Assembly: GCA_034696485.1 (NCBI GenBank)
Contig: JAQIWT010000013.1
Location: 1-63,736 of the forward strand
DNA: 63,736 nucleotides
From: Isohypsibius dastychi
Lineage: Eukaryota > Tardigrada > Eutardigrada > Parachela > Isohypsibiidae
Reading direction: 5' to 3'
The position numbers and the translations under genes are program-made. Of this stretch, positions 1 to 11,328 are shown piece after piece. Below the pieces are notes generated by a model. It was not told the DNA's origin. It worked only from the letters and a program-made list of their open reading frames with translations, and did no database searches. The first letter of the stretch is position 1. Each line of letters starts with the position of its first letter.

Positions 1-54
1 CCAGCCCGAAATAAAGCCCCAAACCTCCGAGCTTCGAAGAATTAAAGCCCCGGG
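1..54 (+). repeat. Fragment of a dispersed repeat, inverted copy near 55.6 kb
   Basis: The first bases of the window match the reverse complement of 55568-55619 over about 50 positions, with several small differences. Both copies share the core AGCCCGAAAT followed by AAGCCC and GCTTCGAA. The window edge cuts this copy, so its true extent is unknown. No coding potential is seen. Confidence 0.55.
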
Positions 55-75
55 GTTTTAATCCGGATTTTACGG

Positions 76-350
76 TATATTGAAGTCCAGGAAAACACAC
101 TGATGGGCTGGTGATATATTCGATAGCGTATTCGGGAACAGTACACAAACAGTATTTCGGCAGATCGGGATGGGTGTTTGATTCTTGAAACACCTACTCT
201 GGGCAGGTTTCTATTATCAACTCCAATATAGCTTGAAGTGTTCAAATCACATTTTTCTCCAACTCAGATTTATTCCTTTCAATGAAATCATCTTGAGCCA
301 TAGTTGAGTTGTCTGGCTACGCGGCCCGAAGGGGCGCGTTCGGCTTGTAT
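76..350 (+). repeat. 275-bp dispersed repeat, copy A, with hairpin end
   Basis: This stretch matches the reverse complement of 63195-63468 along its whole length, at roughly nine identical positions in ten. It ends in a near-perfect short hairpin (CGCGGCCC, loop GAA, GGGGCGCG at about 320-338) followed by a conserved GCTTGTA, after which homology stops. The last 50 bp also recur alone at 52381-52430. No long open frame is shared by the copies. A hairpin close to one fixed end recalls Helitron-like elements, but I see no canonical CTRR terminus, so the class is open. Confidence 0.8.
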
Positions 351-1292
351 CTATAAACGCACACCGCTGCGCTCTGACAGTCGACGGAAGTTTGGTGGAT
401 TTGAGTTCTCAGGTTCGATGTTCGAGGTTTGAACCGCAACATACATTTAGAAATTTCTCGAACGAGTTTTTTTGTTAGAAAGGGTCTGGACTTTCAAAAC
501 TGCTCAATAATAGGTGGTCAAAGGGTAGCGTGGGGAGAAAGTACTGTACTGCATCGACCTAAAGATGAGATTACAGCATGTGCATAAATTATCAATCAAT
601 GATCAGGCAACCGATCAGCCTCCAAGTCATCAGCCAAAACGAGGTTTTTCCTGATCATTTGAACTGATCAGACAGGCGATCAGCGCGTCTGTGACTGGTC
701 TGTTCGATCGTTCCCGAGCCCGCTGACTGGCGACGGTTTATGTACGTGCTATAATGCAAGAGATTGCAGTTCGGTGGGGAACCCTGATCAGCTTTCCAGC
801 TAGACAGGATCAGCCGCAGCGAGTTCAGCTGATTCAGTCCACTCTTGGGCTGACTGATTGGTCCAAAGTGCGGACTGCAACCTCTGTAGATCACCTGGGT
901 GTTTTTTAAAAGGGGAACTTATCGAAAGTGAGCGTGAATCCATATACCGTGCAGGGGGGAGGGGGCTGGGTGTCTGTTGATTATGGTTAACTTGTCTCAA
1001 TCTTATGGTGTTTCACCTACCATTCGAATGTTCCATAACGATCCGTATCCTGGGATATTGTGCCGCTTCTGAAACTGCAGGCATCTTAACGTGAGCACCA
1101 TAATATTTTATGACGTTTATGTGATCAAATTGGATAATCCATTGCAGTTTATCAGCCATCAAATCGTGGAACTGATTCATGACTGCTTCTGCTTCGAAAG
1201 ATTGTCCTTGAACCGGATTCAGCTCTTTGACAGCAGCCCGATCATCGCCGTTTTTTGGGGAACTGTTAGCTGACTTGGTATTGAATCATCCT
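351..1292. other. Gene-free stretch with clustered GATCAG words
   Basis: No credible gene is visible. Between about 598 and 840 the word GATCAG or its palindromic form CTGATCAG recurs at least six times with near-variants. This may be a decayed tandem or palindromic repeat. The short open frames here look like chance. Confidence 0.4.
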
Positions 1293-2378
1293 TCAATCAA
1301 CGCTTCGTACACCACACTGGAGCCATCGGACAATTGGTTTCCCAAGTCGATATCGGAGACTGCGCTCATTACAATAGAATGCGTCCAAGGTGCCGACGTG
1401 ATTCCAGATAGGATGGTTGGGTAACGTGTAGTTCTTGCTCCATAAAGGCGAAAAAGTGTCCCATTTCCGAGGTTGCAGACGCCACTCAGGATCTCGCTCG
1501 CGACATTGTTCGATGAAAGTTTGAAGCCGCCTATCAACTGCGGTCCGAGCAAAATTCAATGGTAGAACAGCATCCATAGTCTTAAGCAGCCAGTTGACAT
1601 GACCACCTAACATGTCCAGAACAATACCACCAAAGCCCCAAACGCCAGCTGTTTCTCCCAATGATATAGAAAGCGTGTCGTATTGAAATTTGGGTGCTAA
1701 TTTCGGTGGCATGTAGAATGGTTTGCCTTCAAAACATTTTGCGATGTTGTAACTTTGTTCCAAGATACATATTTTCAGCCGCTCAGACATGTCATCCCCT
1801 TCGTCGGCAATATGGATGTTATGCGGCTTAACGTCGAAATGAAAAATTCCAGCTCGATGAAGAGATGACAGTCCGGTCATGATCTCTCGCATCATAGCAA
1901 TGCAGTCATCCAAACGTAATTCCTCTTTTTGGATTTTTTCAGCCAAAGTTTTCCCTAAAGAACAAATCGGATAGATTTGCGGAGTGTTACGGTGAATAGA
2001 TTCTACACGCAGACACATACCTTCAACGTATTCCATGAATACTAATATATTGTCCCGGCTAAACTGCGATGTGTCGACATGTTTGCGAACATCATAATAG
2101 TATGCAACATTTGATAGATCTCTACTTTTCAGCTCAATCAAAAGGGCTTTTAATTAGTGGAACATATTATCAGCCCTATTATGATGCAATCCCGCGAATA
2201 TCTCTTTTACAGCGACATATTTAGGAATTGCGGAATCACCGTCATGCTCCGTTTCAGCCAAATAAACAGCACCGAACCGTCCGTACCCAAGTAATCGCAT
2301 CTTTTTGCATCTGATAGTGGTCCCGAAGTAACAAAACTCAGTTTTATCCGTTTCAACCATTTCTGCACCTAAATACAC
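1293..2378 (-). pseudogene. Decayed Ser/Thr protein kinase with in-frame stop
   Basis: Read on the minus strand from 2378, the frame encodes a kinase fold. It has a glycine loop (GYGRFGAVYL), the VAVK lysine, a catalytic-loop region reading FHFDVKPHNIHI, and later GVWGFGGIVLDML. One TAA at about 2154-2156 cuts the frame in the alpha-C region. The same frame then continues without a shift to 1293. Several essential motifs are lost: HRD reads HFD, the DFG position reads ILE, the APE glutamate is lysine, and the DVW aspartate is glycine. The single stop and these losses argue for a pseudogene, or less likely a pseudokinase with a stop codon that is read through or spliced out. The general fold is of the MAP3K/NEK kind, but I cannot name a family. 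Confidence 0.7.
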
Positions 2379-2825
2379 CGGTTAAACTGATCCGTCCAAA
2401 TAGCACTCCCCAAAAACACCACAAACGGCGAACCCATAGGTTTAATGGTTATCTTATTGATCATGGCTTCGCTTTACCTTACAGTAGTGTAGACGAGCCT
2501 GAAACAAGTTTTTTGGGCATTGCTTGCTCTGTTGAATTACACAAAAGGTGAATTACATGTTGGGGGCAGCATGAACGTTTCTAGTCGTATTTTGCAATGA
2601 ATACGAAAACGGCCAGAGTGAAGTGTACCTAATGCTACACTGCGGATGTGATGATAGAAAGGTAACAACAAGAGATGGCAAGGAAGTGACGTCATCTCGC
2701 TGTTTCAAAAGTTCGTTCAAAATAGAGAGCCTTTGGATAGTAACCCGGCCATGCCACAACTTTACATTTGGCAACGTTAGAAAACGTTTCCAAGAGGGGC
2801 GTTTGAACATTTGGCTCATTAAGAT

Positions 2826-2975
2826 GTCGACTGTAACCGTTTTTCTGAACTCCCCGTTTTCTTGAACCCGGGGTTCACAAACCCCGTTTTTGTGAACCGT
2901 TCAAGGTTCACAAACCCTGTTTTCCTGAACCCAACCGATTTTTTGAACCGGTTCACAAAACCCGTTTTCTTGAAC
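2826..2975 (+). repeat. Left arm of fold-back element
   Basis: It is rich in alternating GTTCACAAACCC and TTGAACCC units with short CCCGTTTT spacers. It aligns to the complement of the right arm with small unit-number differences. All apparent open frames here (for example proteins rich in FVN or GFTNPVF) are by-products of the repeat. Confidence 0.75.
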
Positions 2976-3225
2976 CCTCCACCGTTTACGCTTTTTGTCG
3001 CTTGCAAATTAGGGAGAACAGCTCATCTGACTGTACAGCTCAGTCTTAAGTTCAGTTTCAGCTTTTCAGTCAGCCGTTTCAGAATGAAACACTAATATTC
3101 CTGCTTGTTCCACATACAGCACCCTATCCCGATCGTGAGTTTCCTGTAGAAAAAGCTGTATCATGAGGTGAGCTATTCTCCTTCATTTGCAAGCCACAGA
3201 AAGCGTAAACGGTGGAGGGTTAAAA
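2970..3225. repeat. Nested inverted repeat present only in the left arm
   Basis: The sequence around 2974-2994 (CCCTCCACCGTTTACGC) returns as its reverse complement at 3205-3222, with about 210 bp between. In the right arm this unit is absent: sequence equivalent to 2975 runs straight into sequence equivalent to about 3232-3255 (GTCTTCCGGGG then GAGATTT). So either a small inverted-repeat unit was inserted into the left arm or it was lost from the right. Confidence 0.55.
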
Positions 3226-6200
3226 AAAGGTCAAGTCTTCCGGGGCGAGATTTTTATAAAAGGGGAAGAATATAAGGGGTGGTTCAGAACGGTGTCTATA
3301 CCCAGCCATAAAGTCTTGTGAACTGCACCTGAATCCGAAGTAAATACTTTGACCTCAAACTTATATCGTTTTAACTGGTAACCTTTAACCATATTTGATC
3401 GAGAAATGTTCTTTTCCTGTAGGCTTGCCCTTGGATGTCCAAGGTTACCGGTATCTAGGGTATCCATGCGGGGGAGAGAGAAGGCGGTCATATACCGGTA
3501 ATAGCCGTAAGGCTTGATTCATAGACAATCTGCTTGGATAACTACCTTAACAAAAAACAATGCATGGTCACACAATAGCTTAAAATGACCGGCTGCAGAA
3601 ATAAGGAAGTCTTGATCGACAGTTTTTAGATAGCTGTTTGCATTGATTTTAAAAATCAAAAAGTCTGAAGGTCACCAGCAAAAAAATACCTCAAACGGCG
3701 TCAGGTCGCATTAATGCAGTTTTTGACAGATTCAAATGAAACCTTGAATTTTCGAATGACTTAAATCTTGTCCAGGTCAAGTTATTTTTGCACTATTATC
3801 GAACGAGAACTCGAGTTTTGAGATGCTGTGGAGTGAACTCTAGTTTCAGTAAATTTGGACCTGGCTGTCTTCAAGGTCACAAGCAGAATTACCCCCTGGC
3901 AACTTTGAAAAACTTCGATTTTGACTTCGACGCCTACAGGAGGTGACGCGACCACGGGGAGCGTGTTCGTAAGAAGTTTTGCTATCTGTGAACCTGTGAA
4001 CCTGTGAACCTCAGGATGACAAACAGATAGTCATTAGGTTTGTGTCAATTATGATTGTTTAGAAGTATGGTTACTTTTTGTGAACCTGTGAACTTTAGGA
4101 TTCGGGTCATTTGCCCAGTTCTAATTTAATCTGGTGCAATTGTAAATTTTCAACGAACTGGTTGACGCATCTACCTGTGAACCTCCGAACTTTAAGATTT
4201 GAGGTGGTAGCTCAATTCTAGTTCAATCTTGTGTTAATTGTGAACTTTAACTAACTGGCAGAAGTAAGTTTGGCAAATTCTGTAGATCTTAGCATTTCGA
4301 TGCCGTGTGAACCTGTGAACTTTTGCACTTTAAGAATGTTGTTGCTATGTTGATCAACTCTGCGAAGTTGTGAACATTTGTGAACTTTACAATCAACTGC
4401 TAAGGAGCCGTCAATTTTTGTTGTTGGCTAAAGTAAGCCTAACCTCTACCTACCTGTGAAATTCAAGATCTAAGATGTTACTCCAGTTCCTCTTCAGTTT
4501 CGTGTTAAGGACAACAGGGAATAGAATTAGTGGGGTGACAAAAAACAAATTTGTGCGCATTCAGATGGTGTGTGATATCAAGTTCGTGTAAGTTCTTGAA
4601 TTCAAAGCATTGATCTACTAGGTCGTAAAAAAAGATTTTGCGCGCAACAACTGGTTGACCCGTGGCGGAAGAAAAGGTCAAAAAACTTCCAATGCAGATT
4701 TAAACCTCATAATATGGGACCATTTCAGTATTAACAACTTAGTTCTTCTGTTTGGAGTAGTAACTTGATTTTGGCCGCTGGAGAACTTCTAATGACTTGT
4801 AGTTCTCCTAAAATCATATCTTGAAAATTTTAAAATGCTTCAACTTGCGAAATAAACGAATGATTTGATCGATTTTCGGCCAAAACGAAGTGCTATTTAT
4901 TGCCTTTCTAACGCACTAATGTAATGGAAAATCCGCGCATTTGTTATAGTTTAATTTCTCAGCTGAACTTCAGAAAGATTATGAATGAATGAACCTTTTT
5001 CGAATAGACGCAAAGTCAGTGTGCTGTCCATTTCAACTGGTATTGCCCTCTGCTGGTCATTCCTGAACGTGCCCGTCTTGACCACCGCATCAACTGGGGA
5101 GACAGCTGTTCTAAGAAATTCCATCTCCCCTTGCAGTATCATAAGACCGCGTGTAAGCTATCAGCCGGCAGTGGTCAAGAGGCTAAAAGAAGCCACTAGA
5201 GGCGCGTTTGCAGTGTTTTGATCGTGATGAGGTCTGAACCGTCAAATTAACAATTATTTCTAATTTGTAGAAAAATTTTTGAGCTAAGTTGAACTGATGA
5301 CTAAACAGATTGAACAATTGTCTATCCAACGAACGTAGTCAGTTTCTACTGAAATTCTATTCCCGGTTGAACTCTAACAAACTGGCTGAAGTAGGTCTGG
5401 CAAAATCTTTGACTCTTGACCTCTTCATGCTGTGTAAACCTGTCAACCTTTGCACTCTAAGAATATTGTTGCTATGTTGATCAACTTGATGAAGTTGTGA
5501 ACCTTTGTGAACCTTTGTGAACTTTGAGACCTACTGCCATCAATCAATCGGGTTTCATCAATTCAGTCAATGGTTGGGTGTTTACTCTTGAATCTAAGAT
5601 ACCACCCTTGAAACTACTAATGTAATCAAATCGTGTTCAAGGAAAGATGAACAACTGACAGTTTCTGTCGGACTACAAGATCGATGGTTTGGTTTCTGTG
5701 CGTACTAGGAACCTCCCAAACCGGCATCTTGTAATCAATCCAAGTGAATGTATCCGGGAAGCACGAAGGGAGAAGTCATATGGCTGGATCAACTTGGTTC
5801 ATATATAACCGAATGCTTTTAAATAGACGATTAAACTCATGCAGTCTCACGCGGATGCAGCAACCGAACTTCGACTTATTACTCCTGGGTACTGAGTTCC
5901 AAGTTGTTCTCCAGTTTATCGGGGTCAACCTAAACTCAATAATTCGTCAAAGTTGTCAAAAAGACTTCTAACTGATGAAAATTTTGTCGCTGAAATGGCA
6001 AGGTCCGTTGTTTCTTCCGAGCATGGGCCTTTCACAAAAGTTTAAACACTTTTGTTGGTTTCCCGCGAAATCGTTTCGAAACTCGGCGAAATTTGATTTA
6101 AGATTAGCCTTCCCTCCAGGATTTCGAAGTTATTGAATGTCAGCCTTGCTCAAAATGACGTCTCCCTCATTATTATACATTGCAGTAGTGGAGTGTTAAA

Positions 6201-6473
6201 CATTCGCGAAGTCAAAATAGTACGAAGAGCTGGTCTGTTACAAACGGTCAAGTAAACTTAACCCATCTCTGACTGATATGTGAAGGAGCGAGGGTGCTTT
6301 AGCCTTACAGGCCTAGAGAATCAGACTGCAAAACAAAGTTCTATGGAAGGTTCTCGTACTGGTCCAACAAGTTACAAGGCCGAATACGAGACTCACAACA
6401 AACTCAAATCTTCAAAAGAAGTTGTATGGGTATGTACTTGATTCAACTTATTTCTTCAGGGCAGAGGCTTGGG

Positions 6474-6996
6474 GTTCACAAAGGTTCACAAACGTTCACA
6501 AAAGTTCACAACTTTTTCCAAACCCAACGTAGCAACATCGAAGCTTAAGGTTCACAAAAGTTCACAAGTTCAAGTCAACGTAGCAACATCGACTCTTAAA
6601 GTTCACAGGTTCACAGTATTTTTCACTGTAAACGTAAAAACGCCGATGCTCAAGGTTCACAAAAGTTCATATCTGTTCAATGTAGCAACATGAACTCTTA
6701 AAGTTCACAAGTTCACATCTTTATTCGGTGTTCCATCCAAGGTTCGATGTTCATTTTATAAGTCAACTACTATAACCAAACCCCAAGGGGTTTTTTTTCT
6801 CCCAAGGAAGGTAAAAAAAAGTCGACGGGGGGGATTCTTGTCTAAATTTCTGGGGAAATCTCACCCCGGAAGACACCTCGTTAAAAAAAACGGGTTTTGT
6901 GAACCGGTTTACAAAAACGGTTGGGTTCAAGAAAACGGGGTTTGTGAACCCTGGGTTCAAGAAATCGGGGAGTTCAGAAAAACTGTTACAGTTGAC
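6474..6996 (-). repeat. Right arm and inner iterons of fold-back element
   Basis: At 6474-6715 short GTTCACA(A/G) iterons recur with spacers such as AACGTAGCAACATCGA, mirroring the left inner iterons. At 6840-6996 lies the outer arm, complementary to 2826-2975. Open frames predicted across it are repeat by-products. Confidence 0.7.
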
Positions 6997-9893
6997 AGCA
7001 ACCGGGACTCGCATTGGGACAAACTTGTAGTGTTATCCCAGCAACGAATGATCCATTAGACTCAGTAAGTTGCCCTTGATCCCAACCCCAACCGATGCAC
7101 ACACTGTTAGGAGTGATGGATGCTACCACCAATGATATGAAAGTTTCCGTAGCAGAAACACTTTCTGAGTACGGTTATTCCATCCAAATTAAGTCAATTT
7201 GTTTAATGCATGAAAGTCTTAAACCGTTTTAAACCGGTCTATGTTTATTGCATTTCGGGATCGATCCCCAAAATAAAATGAAGTTAAACAACAGTTGCTG
7301 CACAGTTTCTTTGGCTTTACCGAATTACAGACTAACTGACAAGTAAACATCGCTGACGCGAAAATCTGGACTTGAAATTCACTTATCAAAATCATAACCA
7401 CATTTCTATGAAAAAAGGATTCACCCTAGCGATTATTCAGCTTTTGATCAGCAAAAAAAGCTACCGTTAGCGTTTTCAATTTTTAAATTCGAATCATTTC
7501 GTTTGTAAAGTTTGCTTGTGAGAACGAGTATAGACTTCGAAAACTCTTCTCTTACCTCGTTTCAACTCAATCCAGGCCATTCGGCTTTAAGAGGACCAAA
7601 ACCTGCTCAAACTGTCTCAAGTAAGATTTTGGAACAATAGCCTGCAGAGTGAACCTTCGCGCATGCACTGGAACACACTTGAAATCAACAAGTTTTATCG
7701 AGCTAGTGAGCTACGTTCAGGCCTCAGGAAATCAGATAACATTGTTTCAGAAGGGCTGGTAAGACCCACTGTCTTTGTCCGTTTCAGACTATCAAACGCC
7801 TCATTTTCGTATCGTGTATTAGTTTCGCTGCTCGGTTTCGATTACGTATTGCAGTATTGATGATTATTTGATCTCCTGACTGCCTGACTAATCACCATCA
7901 AATTATACTTGTACGTATTTGATTACGTTTTGATATACTGACTTGGTTTTATGTTAGATACATCCTGGATTCTACGCGTTGAGCTACTTGAACAGCCCCA
8001 TCAACTCTTTCTGCTATGCAGTGGCGAATCAACAGTTGAAAAAGACTTTCACGCGAGTGTTGATCAGAGACTTCCATAGAACTTGAGCTCAACGGTGTTT
8101 GAATAAGTCTGTACTTTTTTGAAAGTTTCGATCAAATTTCCTGGCTGTGCCAATGAATGATTCGACAGAAACGTGAAAACAGGCATGATCCGCAAAATGT
8201 GGATAGCTGACACCTATGATATCAAGAGCCCAGCTTCAAATTTGCGGGAGTCCTCTATACTGTGCAAATTACGGTTGCATTGTTTCTTGTATTAACGATG
8301 TCTAACTGAGTTCAGAACTCGATGTGTTGCTGTTCTCGAAGTACTGTTTTGATTATTATTCCACTACTGCAGTACCTTGTTCACTTAATAGTGAATATTT
8401 GGAGCGTGAAGTTGGCGATGCAGGCACGTGCATTTCTAAGAGACTACTGTGGACCCTCTCGAATTTAATAAGCGATGATCGATTGAATTCGAAAGATTAT
8501 TAAATTGTAGAATAGCGGTCACGTCAAAAATGCGCCGTTCGTGGGCGATTCCCTCTCAGTGCAACTGCAACAAGCTCCTCACGAAAGGTTTTGACATTGC
8601 TGATTGTCAACCTGTCTTAGCTCATTGATCTGAACTGAGCTCAGAAAGACTAGGCATCGTCCATCAAAATAAAACACTGTCATGCTTCAGATGAGTGCCT
8701 TATTTGTAGAGTATAACCGTCAGATTTGCACCCATCCCCTCATTATTTTGCACAAGCAAGGCGAATCGAACTAATTCAACAAGTGACGATGAGCAAAATA
8801 CACCTTGCTCATGAGTGAGACAACAGAGATAAATCATGGTGTACGTATACGACATCGTAAACAACAAAATGAAACATCGATCACGACGAAAAAGATGAGA
8901 GTTAGACTATTCAAGCCTACCCGCTCTGAAGGTAGTATGTGCAACCGGTGAACATCGGTGCATCAAATACGACATTCATTCTCAGCTATCGGAAGGTGCA
9001 CAGACCCCGTAATACTGTCCAATCTCTTTCAAAACACACACCGTATTGCTGTTAGCACAGGGCTTCGTGCTATCGTAAAACGAGCACTTGGATTGCGACA
9101 CGGTTGTAGCAGGCTGTCGCGTTCGTGTGGACATTGTTGTTGATTTTGCTAGAATAAACAACCAGAGTTCAAAATTAGGTGAAGATACTGTCTACCTTTA
9201 ATATACTTGTCGAAGGCGGAGGAGTAGGAGGATCATTGTAGTCTTCGTAATCATGTGAACTGACTGGTCCTGCATAAACGCTGAATGGCTTCAAACAAGT
9301 CTCGAAAGCAGAGTAGTGTCCAGCAAATAAACCTCACCTATTGCAATTGGTCGAGGAAGTGATTCGGCTCCTGCTCGAATTAAGGGAAGGTTAATCAGGT
9401 GCTGCTGTGTTAATTGTTGGCTTACCTGGCAGAAACGATGCGACCAGAATACACAATGCAAATTTCTGTTTTCCGTTTAACCAAGGCATTTTTGAAGCAA
9501 GTCTGAAGAATTGATAGCAGAAAGCAATTTCACGACGGAGGAATCGCCAAGAACAGATGGTGCAATCAATTTTAGAACAGTTTGAAAATCACGTACGAGC
9601 GACGAGTTTTTTGGTGAGAAAGGTCGGTACGACGTCTGATGTTTCAAGCTCTTAGCGTCTACTGAGAGTGTTGACAGCACTATGTAATACCAGGAAAGTC
9701 CATTCACAAGGGTTACAGAGTTTGCACACCGCTCAGCTCTTATCATCCTTCAATCTAAACTTTTTCATGTTTGGAAAATCAGATGGTCTCCCTGTTTGAT
9801 TTGTCTCGGCTCTACCGAGTCACTTCCGTCGTATTTCGGCGACCAATTCCATTCAAGTCTTGTTTATCGCTGGTGAGTGATTGCGAGGAGACT
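6997..9893. other. Intergenic, no supported gene
   Basis: I found only short frames lacking homology or convincing splice partners, for example near 7663-7860 and 9477-9746. No RNA gene or mobile element could be supported. Confidence 0.5.
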
Positions 9894-9962
9894 AACCGTA
9901 AGCGAAGCGGTTGTGCGTTAGTAGTGGCAGGCGTACCACAACCGTAAGTGAAGTGGCTGTGG
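9894..9962. repeat. Two tandem hairpins
   Basis: Two related direct repeats each fold back: AACCG...CGGTT at 9894-9912 and CCACAACC...GGCTGTGG at 9936-9962. They sit about 75 bp before the receptor-gene fragment and may mark its rearrangement edge. Confidence 0.45.
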
Positions 9963-10035
9963 TGTATCATACGGTGGTGACGACGAACTGAGTGAATCAG
10001 TACACCAGCTGGACGAACGCAAGCTTTTCTGACCT

Positions 10036-10194
10036 TCAATCGCACCTTCATCACCAGCCGCGACAGTCTGCATCGGAGGAAAGAGTGAACGTATTTTGAC
10101 CTCATCGCAACGAATCTTTTCCAATTCGGACACAACAGGTATCACCCTAGTCACCCAACCAATCACGAAATTTGATGGGTGTTTCTTTATTGCC
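10036..10194 (+). pseudogene. Fragment of ANF-type receptor gene (one exon plus intron)
   Basis: This stretch aligns to 19836-19990, that is, to the last part of exon 9 of the receptor gene at 17.7-20.5 kb and the start of its following intron. The match continues across the exon-intron border (CAG|GTATCACCCTA in both), so the copy arose from DNA, not from spliced RNA. The reading frame is disrupted by small indels and no neighbouring exons accompany it. It lies on the same strand as the intact gene, about 9.8 kb upstream. Confidence 0.75.
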
Positions 10195-10243
10195 CTACTT
10201 CAGAAATGTAAGTAATTCTAAAAAGTTCTGTTCCTGAATAGTA

Positions 10244-11118
10244 TTATCCAACAGCCATCGGCGTAAAAGTGAATTTTCGGAAAATCATGTGGACGTCCAA
10301 CCCATTTGCTGGTCCGGTGAGTGTAGTCAGGTTAGGCATTACTCCTGGGGATGTGAAGTGATACAACCAAATGTTCATCTGTGCTCTCATCGGAGTTTGC
10401 GGGATCTTCTGTGGGCTCAGGCAAGGGCTGTAGATGGCAAACGGCGCCGCGGGAGGAACAACCGGATAGCCAGCGGTCGAAGTCATTGTGATGCTGCTCG
10501 GTGACCATTTGATAGTGTGATGATGCGAGAGTTTCCCAGCAAGAACCGGATCAAATCTCGTTTGTGCGTTGTAGTATCCTTGTGAAGTCAGGTTGACGTC
10601 GGGGTGGATGGTGTAGTACAGGCGTTTATTGGTGGTGTGGTTCCACTGCGTCGCCTCAAAATCGATCTCTTTCAATCCTTGAGAGCCGGTGCCCGAGTAG
10701 AGAAACCAGGCAAAGTTGATTTTTGGGTCCAAATTGGAGATATTGCCTGTTTGGAAAATTCTTAGGTCAGGTTGTTCAGTTAATTTATAGCACTTTTACC
10801 ATAAATTTCCCAGGTGTAAGTACCGAATCCCAAATAATCTACTGACTTGACCTCGGGCGTCAGCCATTTGTCACCTTCCTTGCGCAATTTCATGTTGAGG
10901 TTGCCCCCATTGTCCACCCAGACACTACTTAGACTGTCACTGTAGTACTGACCCCACTTGGTGGGATACTGGGTAGCAGTCGGAGCTACCACTTGCCAGG
11001 TTCGGCCGGAGAAAGTGATGGTGCGTGCGGAGACTGATAAGAATGCGCCAAGGCATAGGTTCAGTTGAACGTACAGAAGCATTTTAGTCAAAGTAAAGAA
11101 TCTGAACAGCTGATCCAA
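10244..11118 (-). CDS. Secreted GH16-like (concanavalin-fold glycosidase family) protein
   Basis: There are two exons, 11118-10800 and 10746-10244, joined across a 53-bp GT-AG intron, giving about 273 residues. The N-terminus is a signal peptide ending near SVSA. The body reads like the beta-sandwich of GH16-like proteins: SDSLSSVWVDNGGNLNMKL, then GFGTYTWEIYG, then LDPKINFAWFLY. The segment EIDFE (about residues 132-136) fits the GH16 catalytic pattern E-[ILV]-D-x-E, so both expected glutamates are present. Closest in flavour, from memory, are bacterial GH16-like proteins with the same YGTY and EIDIEF order. An intron and an animal signal peptide show that it is a resident nuclear gene. Substrate is unknown; a beta-glucan is a guess. 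It is divergent with the small secreted gene at 11329. Confidence 0.75.
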
Positions 11119-11328
11119 AATGTTCGTTGTTCGTATCTTTTAAACGAACGAGAAACTTCCAGTCAGCAAAATAAAGCTCAAGTTTCAGTGAAGTTCTTTA
11201 ATCGAGCGTGCCGAAAAGTTCGGTTTCAGCAGCCATGTCCTTGAGCAAATCGAATAAAAGCGCCCAGAAGAACAACAGCTTCCAAGATCTATTTTCAAAA
11301 CAGCTGCTTTTTTTGTCGATACTTGAGA
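11119..11328. promoter_or_regulatory. Shared 210-bp divergent upstream region
   Basis: The GH16-like gene (minus) and the first small secreted protein (plus) start on either side of this short stretch, so it must hold both core promoters and both 5' leaders. I see no unambiguous TATA box. Both products carry signal peptides, so co-expression in one secretory tissue is plausible but unproved. Confidence 0.35.

Larger units (their letters stand above)
2826..6996. mobile_element. Fold-back-like element with repeat-built inverted arms
   Basis: The outer ends are inverted copies: 2826-2975 reads the same as the complement of about 6868-6996, starting at GTC(g/a)ACTGTAAC. The arms are packed with TTCACAAA and TTGAACCC units. 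Farther in, TGTGAAC iterons on the left (about 3990-4400 and 5430-5525) face GTTCACA iterons on the right (6474-6715). Both inner sets also carry the word TTGTTGCTATGTTG or a close variant in matching orientation. The interior has no recognisable transposase; the longest frame (4985-5221) resembles nothing I know. I see no clear target-site duplication. Modular inverted arms without a transposase are typical of fold-back (FB/TU-type) elements, so I call it non-autonomous. Confidence 0.65.

Noticed and set aside
2819-3095. Frames repeating GFKKTGFVN or NPVFVNRF
   Set aside because: They are translations of the fold-back arm; the opposite arm gives the same on the other strand.
9477-9746. 89-residue minus-strand frame near the GH16 gene
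   Set aside because: It has no signal peptide, domain or relation to the neighbouring secreted genes.
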